Shown piece by piece: positions 1 through 8,119 of a DNA stretch of 64,000 nt (position 1 is its first letter; each line of letters begins with the position of its first letter). This stretch comes from Candidatus Marithrix sp. Lineage in GTDB: Bacteria; Pseudomonadota; Gammaproteobacteria; Beggiatoales; Beggiatoaceae. A program made the translations under genes and the position numbers. The stretch is from the NCBI GenBank assembly GCA_016744775.1, contig JADGDS010000006.1:62001-126000 (forward strand), written 5' to 3'. Under the pieces are notes generated by a model. That model had not been told where the DNA came from. It worked only from the letters and a program-made list of their open reading frames with translations, and made no database searches.

Positions 1-1
1 T

Positions 2-865
2 AGATTTGAAGTAGAAGATACCGGTGTTGGTATGACTGATGAAGATTTGCAAAAAATCTTTAAGCCATTTGAACAAGTTGGTGATACTCAAAAACGCGCT
101 GAAGGTACGGGTTTGGGTTTAGCAATTAGTCGTCAATTGGTAGAATTGATGGATAGTGAAATTAAGCTAAAAAGTGAACTTGGCAAAGGTAGTACCTTTT
201 ACTTTGATTTAGCATTAAAAGTAGTAGCAGTTGAAGAAAAAATTGAACAGCGTCGTATTATTTCTTATAAAGACAAGAAAAAAACTGCATTAATTGTAGA
301 TGATTATCCAGATAATCGCCTAATTTTAAGACAAATGTTAGAAAATATTGGCTTTAAAGTTATTGAAGCTAATGATGGTAAACAAGGTGTAGAACTAGCA
401 GATAAAGCTAATGTTATTTTTATGGATTTAGTAATGCCGGTTATGAATGGATTTGAAGCGGTTGAAATTATAAGGAAAAAATTTAATAAACTGCCAATTA
501 TTGCAATTTCAGCCAATGTATTTGAAGCTGATAAACAAAAAAGTTTACAAGCTGGTTGTAATGCCTTTTTACCAAAACCAATCGAAGAACAACAATTATT
601 TAATAGCCTAAGTGAATATTTAGATTTAGATTGGGTTTATGAACAAGAACAAATCATTGAAGCTGAAGATGAAACATTAATACCACCACCTGCTGAAGAA
701 TTAGAAAAATTGTATGAACTTGCAATGATGGGTGATATGCGAGAAATTAAGGATTTTGCTAATCAATTGGATGAGGAATATGCTGTTTTTGCGAATAAGG
801 TGGTTGAATTGGCTAATGGATTTGAGGATGAAGTGATTTTGAGTTTGGTTGAAGAGTATATGTGA
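2..865 (+). CDS. C-terminal part of a trifunctional Ser/Thr kinase-ATPase-sensor histidine kinase (5' end outside window)
   Basis: The frame is open from base 2, so the first ATG at 32 is internal and the gene begins upstream of the window. What is visible matches the ends of the four complete paralogues downstream. It starts inside the histidine-kinase ATPase domain with DTGVGM, then [10 protein letters not shown], the ATP-binding G boxes. A receiver domain follows, with acidic residues in LIVDDYPDN, the phospho-acceptor Asp at 425-427 in FMDLVMP, and the conserved Lys in FLPKPIE. The last ~60 codons are the acidic helical tail (ELAMMGDMREIKDF) shared by the family. The protein should autophosphorylate on a His lying outside the window and pass the phosphate to this receiver. 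One family residue differs: ELMDSEIK here against ELMGSEIK in the others. A hairpin follows the stop at once. Confidence 0.93.
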   Translation, partial: RFEVEDTGVGMTDEDLQKIFKPFEQVGDTQKRAEGTGLGLAISRQLVELMDSEIKLKSELGKGSTFYFDLALKVVAVEEKIEQRRIISYKDKKKTALIVDDYPDNRLILRQMLENIGFKVIEANDGKQGVELADKANVIFMDLVMPVMNGFEAVEIIRKKFNKLPIIAISANVFEADKQKSLQAGCNAFLPKPIEEQQLFNSLSEYLDLDWVYEQEQIIEAEDETLIPPPAEELEKLYELAMMGDMREIKDFANQLDEEYAVFANKVVELANGFEDEVILSLVEEYM

Positions 866-868
866 AAA

Positions 869-900
869 AGTAGGGGCAAACACATAGGTTCGCCCCTACT
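869..900. terminator. Hairpin between convergent genes (probable bidirectional terminator)
   Basis: AGTAGGGGC at 869-877 pairs perfectly with GCCCCTACT at 892-900 across a 14-nt loop. It lies 3 bases after the kinase stop and just before the stop of the oppositely oriented porin gene. The same AGGGGCAA / TTGCCCCT core recurs in the inverted repeat near 37.2-37.3 kb, so it is also a member of a dispersed repeat family. There is no long T run, so terminator activity is inferred. Confidence 0.6.
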
Positions 901-901
901 A

Positions 902-2347
902 TTAAAATTTCCAATTACACTGTAGGCTTAAAATATCTGTATTAACAGTATATTTGCCATTCAAACGATGATAGCCGCTGGGATATGTTCCGGCATTGTA
1001 ACTTTCGCTACTGTTTATATTTCTGTCATCAGCAAAGGTATGAGTATAGCCTATATCAAAACTAAGATGTTTGTTAGCTGTATAACTTGCACCAAATGCA
1101 ACAACAAGATAATCATCATCAGGCACACTAGGAGAACGAGTTTCTGCATTGCTTATCGGCGATTGATCATAAGCAATACCTGTTCTTAAAGTCAACTGTG
1201 GATTGTATTTATAACTTAAACCTAGCGCGAAAAAGGTAGAATTTTCATAATTCAAACTGGTAATAACATCTGCTTGCGTTGCATCATCAAATTTAACTAT
1301 CAAATCTTTTACTCGATCCCATTTAGTCCAGTTAATACTTCCCAATATTGTCCATTTGAGACTCAGATTGTGATATAAATTGAGAGCAAGAGTATCTGGC
1401 AAAGTTAGATTTGTTTGTGCGCTACCATCTTTAAACAAACCAGCAGTATCCTGTAAAATTTTCATCGCTTGTTGGGATCGAGAATCACTAGGTTGAGTAA
1501 AACTCATATTTCCGTTCAAGCCCAGTGATATTTTTGAACGATAGCTGAGACCAATACGTGTGCCTTTACTTAGTTCCCATAACAATCCCAAATTATATCC
1601 AAATCCCCAATCCTCACCTTTAAGTTTGGTAATGCCATCACCTGAGTATTGACCGGGTATTAGAGAAAAATTGGGTAATTTGCTGTTTTGAGAACCAACA
1701 AGCTTATAAATTAAATTATAATCAATTGCATTGCTCATCTCTGCGGTGGCATACATAAAATTAAAACCGCCGCCCACCGATAGCTGTCGGTTAAGCCGAT
1801 AGCCAATAGAAGGATTGATGTTAAATGTTATTAGTTTAGATTCCGTGGTAGCATAACGACCTGCCCACCGTTCATTATATTTAATTCCCATGCCAAAAGG
1901 AGTATTAAAACTTATTCCAAATTTCAAATTTTTACTGTAATCATGTACATAAGCAATATTAGCTAAAATACCACCATTGATTTTTGCATCATAATTACCA
2001 CTACCTTGATCATAAGCAATATCTGAGAGTTTAGCAGCTTGTATGCTAGGATGATCAGCATTAAAAGTTCCTACACCTTTAAAATAAATTTTTGGCAGAA
2101 TGATATTTAATCCTATTTTAGTTTGATCTCCAGAAAGCAATGTCATTCCTGCTGGATTAAAAAACACTGTGGATGCATCTTCAGCACGCGCTGCTTCACC
2201 TGCATAAGCATTACCAGCGCCTTTAGTACTTTGTGGAATTAATTGAAAAGCCGCTGCAAAAAGGTTATTTCTATAAGTTGTTGTAGTCAATAGAACAAAA
2301 ACAATCATTATAAATAAACCTTTTTTAGCAGTGATCATTTTTTGCAT
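902..2347 (-). CDS. OmpP1/FadL/TodX-family outer-membrane transporter
   Basis: A 481-residue precursor of a 14-stranded barrel of the FadL family, which carries long-chain fatty acids or other hydrophobic compounds across the outer membrane. The N-terminus has a positively charged, hydrophobic signal sequence ending near LFAAA. It is followed by the family hallmark AFQLIPQSTKGAGNAYAGEA and then AEDASTVFFNPAGM, the N-terminal plug region in FadL. The rest alternates in beta-strand fashion and ends in an aromatic residue (CNWKF), as outer-membrane barrels do. The ATG is preceded by AAAGGA at a usable distance. It stands alone between kinase genes and is convergent with the partial kinase. The substrate cannot be read from sequence. 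Confidence 0.9.
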   Translation of the reverse strand: MQKMITAKKGLFIMIVFVLLTTTTYRNNLFAAAFQLIPQSTKGAGNAYAGEAARAEDASTVFFNPAGMTLLSGDQTKIGLNIILPKIYFKGVGTFNADHPSIQAAKLSDIAYDQGSGNYDAKINGGILANIAYVHDYSKNLKFGISFNTPFGMGIKYNERWAGRYATTESKLITFNINPSIGYRLNRQLSVGGGFNFMYATAEMSNAIDYNLIYKLVGSQNSKLPNFSLIPGQYSGDGITKLKGEDWGFGYNLGLLWELSKGTRIGLSYRSKISLGLNGNMSFTQPSDSRSQQAMKILQDTAGLFKDGSAQTNLTLPDTLALNLYHNLSLKWTILGSINWTKWDRVKDLIVKFDDATQADVITSLNYENSTFFALGLSYKYNPQLTLRTGIAYDQSPISNAETRSPSVPDDDYLVVAFGASYTANKHLSFDIGYTHTFADDRNINSSESYNAGTYPSGYHRLNGKYTVNTDILSLQCNWKF

Positions 2348-2447
2348 GTAATATTTTCCTTTATCAAGCTTGTTTTGATATTGTTATTATGTTATTCCAT
2401 CTTGGTTGCAAAAAATAATCCATGGGCTAATTTCAGTTATCATTTGA

Positions 2448-2496
2448 GGAATACAAAATGCAATAATATATTTTCAATAACTACTATTACATTATT
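2448..2496 (+). promoter_or_regulatory. Conserved kinase leader with two-codon ORF
   Basis: The leader contains GAGGAATACAAA followed by ATG CAA TAA at 2458-2466, a Shine-Dalgarno and a Met-Gln-stop mini-ORF. The kinase ATG follows 30 nt later and has no Shine-Dalgarno of its own. The same arrangement precedes the kinases at 14639 and 21853 and the remnant at 30151. Here the mini-ORF is in frame with the kinase. Whether it is translated or is part of a promoter element is not known. Confidence 0.55.
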
Positions 2497-5400
2497 ATGT
2501 ATTCCAAATACCATTCATTAACCAAAATTTATGAAAGTATTAATTCTATAGTCTATCGTGGTAAAAGGATTGAGGATGATAAGCCAATTATTATCAAGCT
2601 TCTTAAAGAAGATTATCCAACTCCTGAAGAATTAACACGTTATCGTCAAGAATATGACATCACGCGCCACTTGTCTGATTATTCTGGTGTTGTTAATGTT
2701 TATGATCTTGAAAAATATCAAAATAATTTGATTATGTGTTTAGAAGATTTTGGCGGTAAATCACTTGATTTTATTGATATTCCAATTGCTATTAAAATCA
2801 CTGATATTTTAGCCCAAATTCATCAAAATAATATTATTCATAAGGATATTAATCCTTCTAATATAGTTTATAATCCTTCAACTAAAATACTAAAATTTAT
2901 AGATTTTGGTATTTCTACTCTATCGCCTCGTCAACATTTAAGCTTAAAAAATCCTGAAGTTTTAGAGGGTACTTTGGCTTATATATCGCCTGAACAAACT
3001 GGGCGTATGAATCGCGCTTTGGATTATCGTTCCGATTTTTATTCTTTGGGTGTTACTTTTTATCAGCTTTTTACTGGGCGATTGCCTTTTGAGTCTGATG
3101 ATGCTATGGAAATAGTTCATTGTCATTTGGCTAAGCAGCCACAAATGCCTGATGATTTGCCGCTGATGTTGTCTAAAATTATTATGAAATTGATGGCTAA
3201 AGCTGCGGAGGAACGTTATCAAAGTGCTTGGGGTATTAAGGCTGATTTGGAAATTGTGCTTAATAATCCAAAGGATTTTTTTGAATTGGGGCGTTTTGAT
3301 GTTTCTGAACGTTTTCAAATACCAGAAAAATTATATGGTCGTGAAAATGAAATTAAAATATTAGTTGATGGCTTTGAAAAAGTTAGTCAAGGCGATAAGC
3401 AAATTATGTTAATTGCTGGCTATTCAGGTGTTGGTAAATCGGTTTTAGTTAAGGAACTTTATAAATCTCTGACACAAAAACGGGGATATTTTATCTCAGG
3501 TAAATTTGATCAATTGCAGCGTAATATTCCTTATCAAGCAATTATTGAAGCTTTTAAACAATTAGTACAACAGTTATTAAGCGAAAGTGATGCACAATTA
3601 AAACAATGGAAAGATAAGTTATTAACTGCTCTTAATCCAAATGCTCAAATCATTATTGATGTTATTCCTGAAATTGAATTAATTATTGGCAAACAAACAG
3701 CATTAGCTATCTTAGGTGGTATAGAATCTCAAAATCGTTTTAATTTAGTTTTTCAAAACTTTATACAAGTCTTTTGTCAAATTCAGCATCCATTAGTAAT
3801 ATTTTTAGATGATTTGCAATGGATTGATTCTGCCAGTCTAAAATTATTAGAGCTGCTAATGACAAATAAAGAAAGTAAGGCTTTGTTTTTAATTGGTGCT
3901 TATCGGGATAATGAAATTAGTCTAAATTTTACGGCTAATCATATTAACTTAAAGCCTTTAGAATTTAAAGACTTAAATCAATTAATTGCTGATACTGTAC
4001 ATAAAAATCCACAACAGGTGAAGCCTTTAACCGATTTAATAATTAGCAAAACAGAAGGAAATCCTTTTTTTGTTAATGAATTTCTAAAAACCTTATATGA
4101 AGAAAATTTACTATATTTTACTCGTGAATGGCAATGGAATATAGCTCAAATTGAAGCGCAAAATCTAACTGATAATGTAATAGATTTAATGATTGGCAAA
4201 TTAAAAAAATTGCCAAAAAAGACTCAAAAAATTTTACGTTTAGCCGCTTGTATTGGTAATAAATTTGATTTAAAAACCTTATCTATAATATCTGAAAAAC
4301 TAGATTGCTTGCCTGAATTATTACCTGCTCTTCAGCAAGGTTTAATTTTAAAAAATGAGACATTCAGTTTTACTCATGATCGTATTCAGCAAGCTGCTTA
4401 TGCCTTAATTGATGATAATAATAAACAAAAAGTGCATTTAAAAATTGGGCGTTTATTATTGAAAAGAAGTCATGTTTTTGAAACTAAGATATTTGATATT
4501 GTCGAACATTTTAATATCAGTTTTGCATTGATAAAAAATCAGGCGGAAAAACATGCAATAGCTAGATTAAATCTTATTGCAGCTAAAAAAGCCAAAGCAT
4601 CAAGTGCTTATAAGGCAGCATATAATTATTTTCAAAATGGGCTTAATTGTTTTAGTTATTGGAAACTAGAATATGATTTGACTTTAACATTATATATAGG
4701 CGCAGTTGAAACCGCTTATTTAAGTGGTGATTTTGAACAAATGGAACATTTAGCTGAAATAGTGCTAGAAAATTCTGTAAATTTACTAGATGTTTTACCT
4801 ATATATGAAATAAAAATTCAGGCTCATATATCGCAAAATAATATGGCAACAGCTATTAATATAGGATTAGAATATCTAAAACAATTAGGAATAAACTTTC
4901 CAAAACAACCAACTAAATTACATATTTTACGAGAATATCTTAAAGTTAAAATAGCTTTAGCTGGAAAACGAATTGATGACTTTTATCATTTACCTGCTAT
5001 GACTGAACCAATGCAGTTAGCAAGAATCAGTATTATGATTCGACTTAGTTCTGCCGTATATTATACAATTCCAAATTTAGCGCCTATACTTATATTTAAA
5101 GCATTTTATTTAACTATCAAACATGGTAATTCTAATCATTCCAGTTTTATTTATTCAAGTTATGGGCATATTCTGTGTTTGCTTGGCAAAATTGATCAAG
5201 GTTATCAATTTGGCAAACTGAGTTTAAATATATTAGCAAAATCATCAGCACCAAAAGTAAAAACGCTGATGGTATTTAATGGCTTTATTAAATATAGAAA
5301 AAGACATGGCAAAGAAATATTAAAGCCGTTACTGGAAGCTTGTCAAAGTGGTTTAGAAGTTGGTGAATTTGAATATTCCTGTCATTGTGCTAATACTTAT

Positions 5401-8022
5401 TCTTTTATGATTTTTTATCTGGGAATCGAGTTAAATCAGGTTGAGCGAGAGTTATTTAAATATAGGCAGATATTTAAACAATTAAAACAGCAAAGTATTT
5501 TAATGCGGCAAAGTATTTATTTTCAAGCTATTTTAAATTTAAAGCAAACATCTATTGATAATCCCTGTGTTTTAAATGGAGAAATATTTAATGAAGAAAA
5601 AATGTTGCCTGTAATGATAACAGAAAAGAATACTAATCTTTTATTTAGATTTAACTTAAATAAATTAATACTTAATTATTTATTTGAACATAATTCACAA
5701 GCATTAGAATATAGTAACTTGGCAGAAAAAGATTTAAATGTCGCAACAGGTTTATTCTTAATTCCTATTTTCTATTTTTATTCTTCATTAGCAATATTAG
5801 CTACTAAATCAAAACACTTATTAAAAAAAGTAGCTGCTAACCAGAAAAAACTGCATAAATTTGCAGATCATGCTCCAATGAATTTTTTGCATAAATTTTA
5901 CCTAGTTGAAGCTGAGCGTGCCCGCGTGCTAGGTAATGATAAGGAAGCAAGACAATATTATGATCAAGCTATTGCTCTAGCAAAAAAATATGAATATATC
6001 AACGAAGAAGCTTTAGCCTTAGAATTAGCTGGTAAATTTTATCTCTGTAAAAAACAAAATATGTTTGCTCAAGTTTGCTTACGTGAGGCGCATTATGCTT
6101 ATCAAAAATGGGGAGCAATGGCTAAAGTAAAGCATTTAGAACAAAAATATCCAGAATTTATCATCACAAAAGTTCCAGCTCAAAATAATATCACTATATT
6201 AAAGAGTACAACTAATAAAAATGCCAATAGTTTATTAGATTTAAGTAGTATCATGAAAGCGTCTCAAACGCTATCAGAAGAAATTGTATTTAGCCGTTTG
6301 CTGAAAAAAATGATGCATATTGTGATTGAGAATGCTGGTGCTGAAACAGGATTTTTGTTATTACCTAAGCAAGATCAATGGTTTATTCAATCTTCAGAAC
6401 AATCAATAGCAATTGAAGATTCTGAGCTGCCATTAGATTTGATTAACTATGTGATACGCACTCAAGAATATATAGTTAAGCAATCTCCAAAATCAATTTT
6501 ATGTTTGCCGCTATTAAATCAAAATAATTTGACTGGAATTTTATATTTAGAAAACCAGCTGATAGAGGATGCTTTTACTTCTGAACGATTAGAAGTTTTA
6601 AAAATGTTATCAGCTCAGTTAGCAATTTCTGTTGAAAATTCATTGCTATATGAAAATTTAGAACAAAAAGTTGCCGATAGAACAGTTAAGCTTAAACAAG
6701 CGAATGAGGCTAAAAGTGAATTTCTTTCTAATATGAGCCATGAATTGCGCACTCCGCTAAATGGTATTTTAGGTTATGCTCAAATTTTGAAACGAGCTAG
6801 AAATTTGGAAGATACTCAAGTTTCTGGTTTAAATACTATTTATAATAGTGGCAATCATTTATTAACTTTGATAAATGACATTTTAGATTTATCCAAAATC
6901 GAAGCGCGTAAATTAGAACTGTATCCTGAAAATATTAACTTTGCTAGTTTTATAGACAGTATTACTGGCATTATGCGTATGCGTGCTGAGCAAAAGGATG
7001 TTTGTTTTGTTTATGAAAGCTTTGGTGATTTGCCGCTAGGAATTGAAATTGATGAAAAGCGTTTGCGCCAAGTTTTGTTAAATTTATTGGGTAATGCTAT
7101 TAAATTTACTGATCAAGGGCAAGTAACACTGAAAGTTTCTCAACAAAATGAAATTTTCAGATTTGAGGTATCAGATACTGGCGTTGGCATGACTGATGAG
7201 GAATTAGAAAAAATCTTTAAGCCATTTGAACAAGTTGGCGAGACACAAAAACGCGCTGAAGGTACAGGTTTAGGTTTGGCAATTAGTCGTCAATTGGTAG
7301 AATTGATGGGTAGCGAAATTAAGTTAAAAAGTGAACTTGGCAAGGGTAGTAGTTTTTACTTTGATTTGGCATTAAAAGTAGTAGAAGTTGCAGAAAAAAT
7401 TGAACAGCGTCGTATTATTTCTTATAAAGACGAGAAAAAAACTGCATTAATTGTAGATGATTATCCAGAAAATCGCTTAATTTTAAGACAAATGTTAGAA
7501 AATATTGGCTTTACAATTATTGAAGCTAATAATGGTAAACAAGGTGTAGAGCAAGCAGATAAAGCTAATGTTATTTTTATGGATTTAGTAATGCCAGTAA
7601 TGAATGGTTTTGAAGCTGTTGAAATTATAAGGAAAGATTTTAAGGAGCTTCCAATTATTGCAATTTCAGCAAATGTATTTGAAGCCGATAAACAAAAAAG
7701 TTTGCAAGCTGGCTGTAATGCTTTTTTACCAAAACCAATCGAAGAACAACAATTATTTAATGCTCTAGTTGAACATTTGAATTTAGATTGGGTTTATGAA
7801 CAGGAAGAAGTAATTGAAAAAGTAGAAGAAACTTTGATACCACCATCTGCTGAAGACTTAGAAAAATTATATGAATTGGCTATGATGGGTGATATGCGAG
7901 AAATTAAGGATTTTGCTATGCAATTGGATGATGAGTATGGTGTTTTTGCTCGGAAGTTGATTGAATTGGCTGGTGGGTTTGAGGATGAAGTGATTTTGAG
8001 TTTGGTTGAAGAGTATATTTAA
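2497..8022 (+). CDS. Trifunctional Ser/Thr protein kinase / AAA ATPase / hybrid sensor histidine kinase (paralogue 2)
   Basis: A 1,841-residue, probably cytoplasmic signalling protein; no membrane segment is evident. Residues 1-265 are a Hanks-type kinase with Lys34, the catalytic loop HKDINPSN (Asp117) and DFG (Asp136), but no classic glycine loop. Residues ~285-560 are an AAA/PknK-like ATPase with GYSGVGKS (Lys314) and Walker B VIFLDDLQW. About 650 residues of TPR-like helices follow, then a GAF sensor (~1260-1380) and a short coiled coil. The histidine kinase has the H box [10 protein letters not shown] (His1415), N box NLLGNAIKF and DTGVGM. The receiver has its acceptor at Asp1696 (FMDLVMP). 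An acidic helical tail without an obvious Hpt histidine ends the protein. In SKIEARKLE an Arg replaces the Gly found in the paralogues. Only 97 bases separate it from the next kinase, so the two may be co-transcribed. Confidence 0.95.
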   Translation: MYSKYHSLTKIYESINSIVYRGKRIEDDKPIIIKLLKEDYPTPEELTRYRQEYDITRHLSDYSGVVNVYDLEKYQNNLIMCLEDFGGKSLDFIDIPIAIKITDILAQIHQNNIIHKDINPSNIVYNPSTKILKFIDFGISTLSPRQHLSLKNPEVLEGTLAYISPEQTGRMNRALDYRSDFYSLGVTFYQLFTGRLPFESDDAMEIVHCHLAKQPQMPDDLPLMLSKIIMKLMAKAAEERYQSAWGIKADLEIVLNNPKDFFELGRFDVSERFQIPEKLYGRENEIKILVDGFEKVSQGDKQIMLIAGYSGVGKSVLVKELYKSLTQKRGYFISGKFDQLQRNIPYQAIIEAFKQLVQQLLSESDAQLKQWKDKLLTALNPNAQIIIDVIPEIELIIGKQTALAILGGIESQNRFNLVFQNFIQVFCQIQHPLVIFLDDLQWIDSASLKLLELLMTNKESKALFLIGAYRDNEISLNFTANHINLKPLEFKDLNQLIADTVHKNPQQVKPLTDLIISKTEGNPFFVNEFLKTLYEENLLYFTREWQWNIAQIEAQNLTDNVIDLMIGKLKKLPKKTQKILRLAACIGNKFDLKTLSIISEKLDCLPELLPALQQGLILKNETFSFTHDRIQQAAYALIDDNNKQKVHLKIGRLLLKRSHVFETKIFDIVEHFNISFALIKNQAEKHAIARLNLIAAKKAKASSAYKAAYNYFQNGLNCFSYWKLEYDLTLTLYIGAVETAYLSGDFEQMEHLAEIVLENSVNLLDVLPIYEIKIQAHISQNNMATAINIGLEYLKQLGINFPKQPTKLHILREYLKVKIALAGKRIDDFYHLPAMTEPMQLARISIMIRLSSAVYYTIPNLAPILIFKAFYLTIKHGNSNHSSFIYSSYGHILCLLGKIDQGYQFGKLSLNILAKSSAPKVKTLMVFNGFIKYRKRHGKEILKPLLEACQSGLEVGEFEYSCHCANTYSFMIFYLGIELNQVERELFKYRQIFKQLKQQSILMRQSIYFQAILNLKQTSIDNPCVLNGEIFNEEKMLPVMITEKNTNLLFRFNLNKLILNYLFEHNSQALEYSNLAEKDLNVATGLFLIPIFYFYSSLAILATKSKHLLKKVAANQKKLHKFADHAPMNFLHKFYLVEAERARVLGNDKEARQYYDQAIALAKKYEYINEEALALELAGKFYLCKKQNMFAQVCLREAHYAYQKWGAMAKVKHLEQKYPEFIITKVPAQNNITILKSTTNKNANSLLDLSSIMKASQTLSEEIVFSRLLKKMMHIVIENAGAETGFLLLPKQDQWFIQSSEQSIAIEDSELPLDLINYVIRTQEYIVKQSPKSILCLPLLNQNNLTGILYLENQLIEDAFTSERLEVLKMLSAQLAISVENSLLYENLEQKVADRTVKLKQANEAKSEFLSNMSHELRTPLNGILGYAQILKRARNLEDTQVSGLNTIYNSGNHLLTLINDILDLSKIEARKLELYPENINFASFIDSITGIMRMRAEQKDVCFVYESFGDLPLGIEIDEKRLRQVLLNLLGNAIKFTDQGQVTLKVSQQNEIFRFEVSDTGVGMTDEELEKIFKPFEQVGETQKRAEGTGLGLAISRQLVELMGSEIKLKSELGKGSSFYFDLALKVVEVAEKIEQRRIISYKDEKKTALIVDDYPENRLILRQMLENIGFTIIEANNGKQGVEQADKANVIFMDLVMPVMNGFEAVEIIRKDFKELPIIAISANVFEADKQKSLQAGCNAFLPKPIEEQQLFNALVEHLNLDWVYEQEEVIEKVEETLIPPSAEDLEKLYELAMMGDMREIKDFAMQLDDEYGVFARKLIELAGGFEDEVILSLVEEYI

Positions 8023-8052
8023 TAAAGCCCCCTAACCCCCTAAAGGGGGAAA
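8023..8052. repeat. Half-copy of the AGCCCCC-AACCCCCTAAAGGGGGA repeat
   Basis: AAGCCCCCTAACCCCCTAAAGGGGGAA follows the kinase stop immediately. It matches one arm of the palindromic element found complete at 36031-36142, 58788-58880 and inside the next kinase gene. Only one arm is present here. Its internal CCCCCTAAAGGGGG can form a small hairpin but has no T run. The remaining ~65 bases to the next start are AT-rich, and the conserved kinase leader is missing. Confidence 0.7.
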
Positions 8053-8119
8053 TTACCAAATAGAAGTCAGTGTCAGCTAATTTTTTTATGAATTAAGCAA
8101 ATTAAATAATTAAATAATA

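Noticed and set aside
2962..3318. Antisense ORFs of 60-120 codons inside the kinase genes (also at 8585-8878, 15188-15397, 19639-19851, 26853-27065)
   Set aside because: They mirror conserved kinase codons in the same register in each paralogue, have no Shine-Dalgarno and resemble no family. They are by-products of sense-strand conservation.
1741..8022. C-terminal acidic tail of the kinases as a histidine phosphotransfer (Hpt) domain
   Set aside because: The ~60-residue helical tail has no conserved His in an Hpt-like context in any of the five copies, so only a helical tail is claimed.
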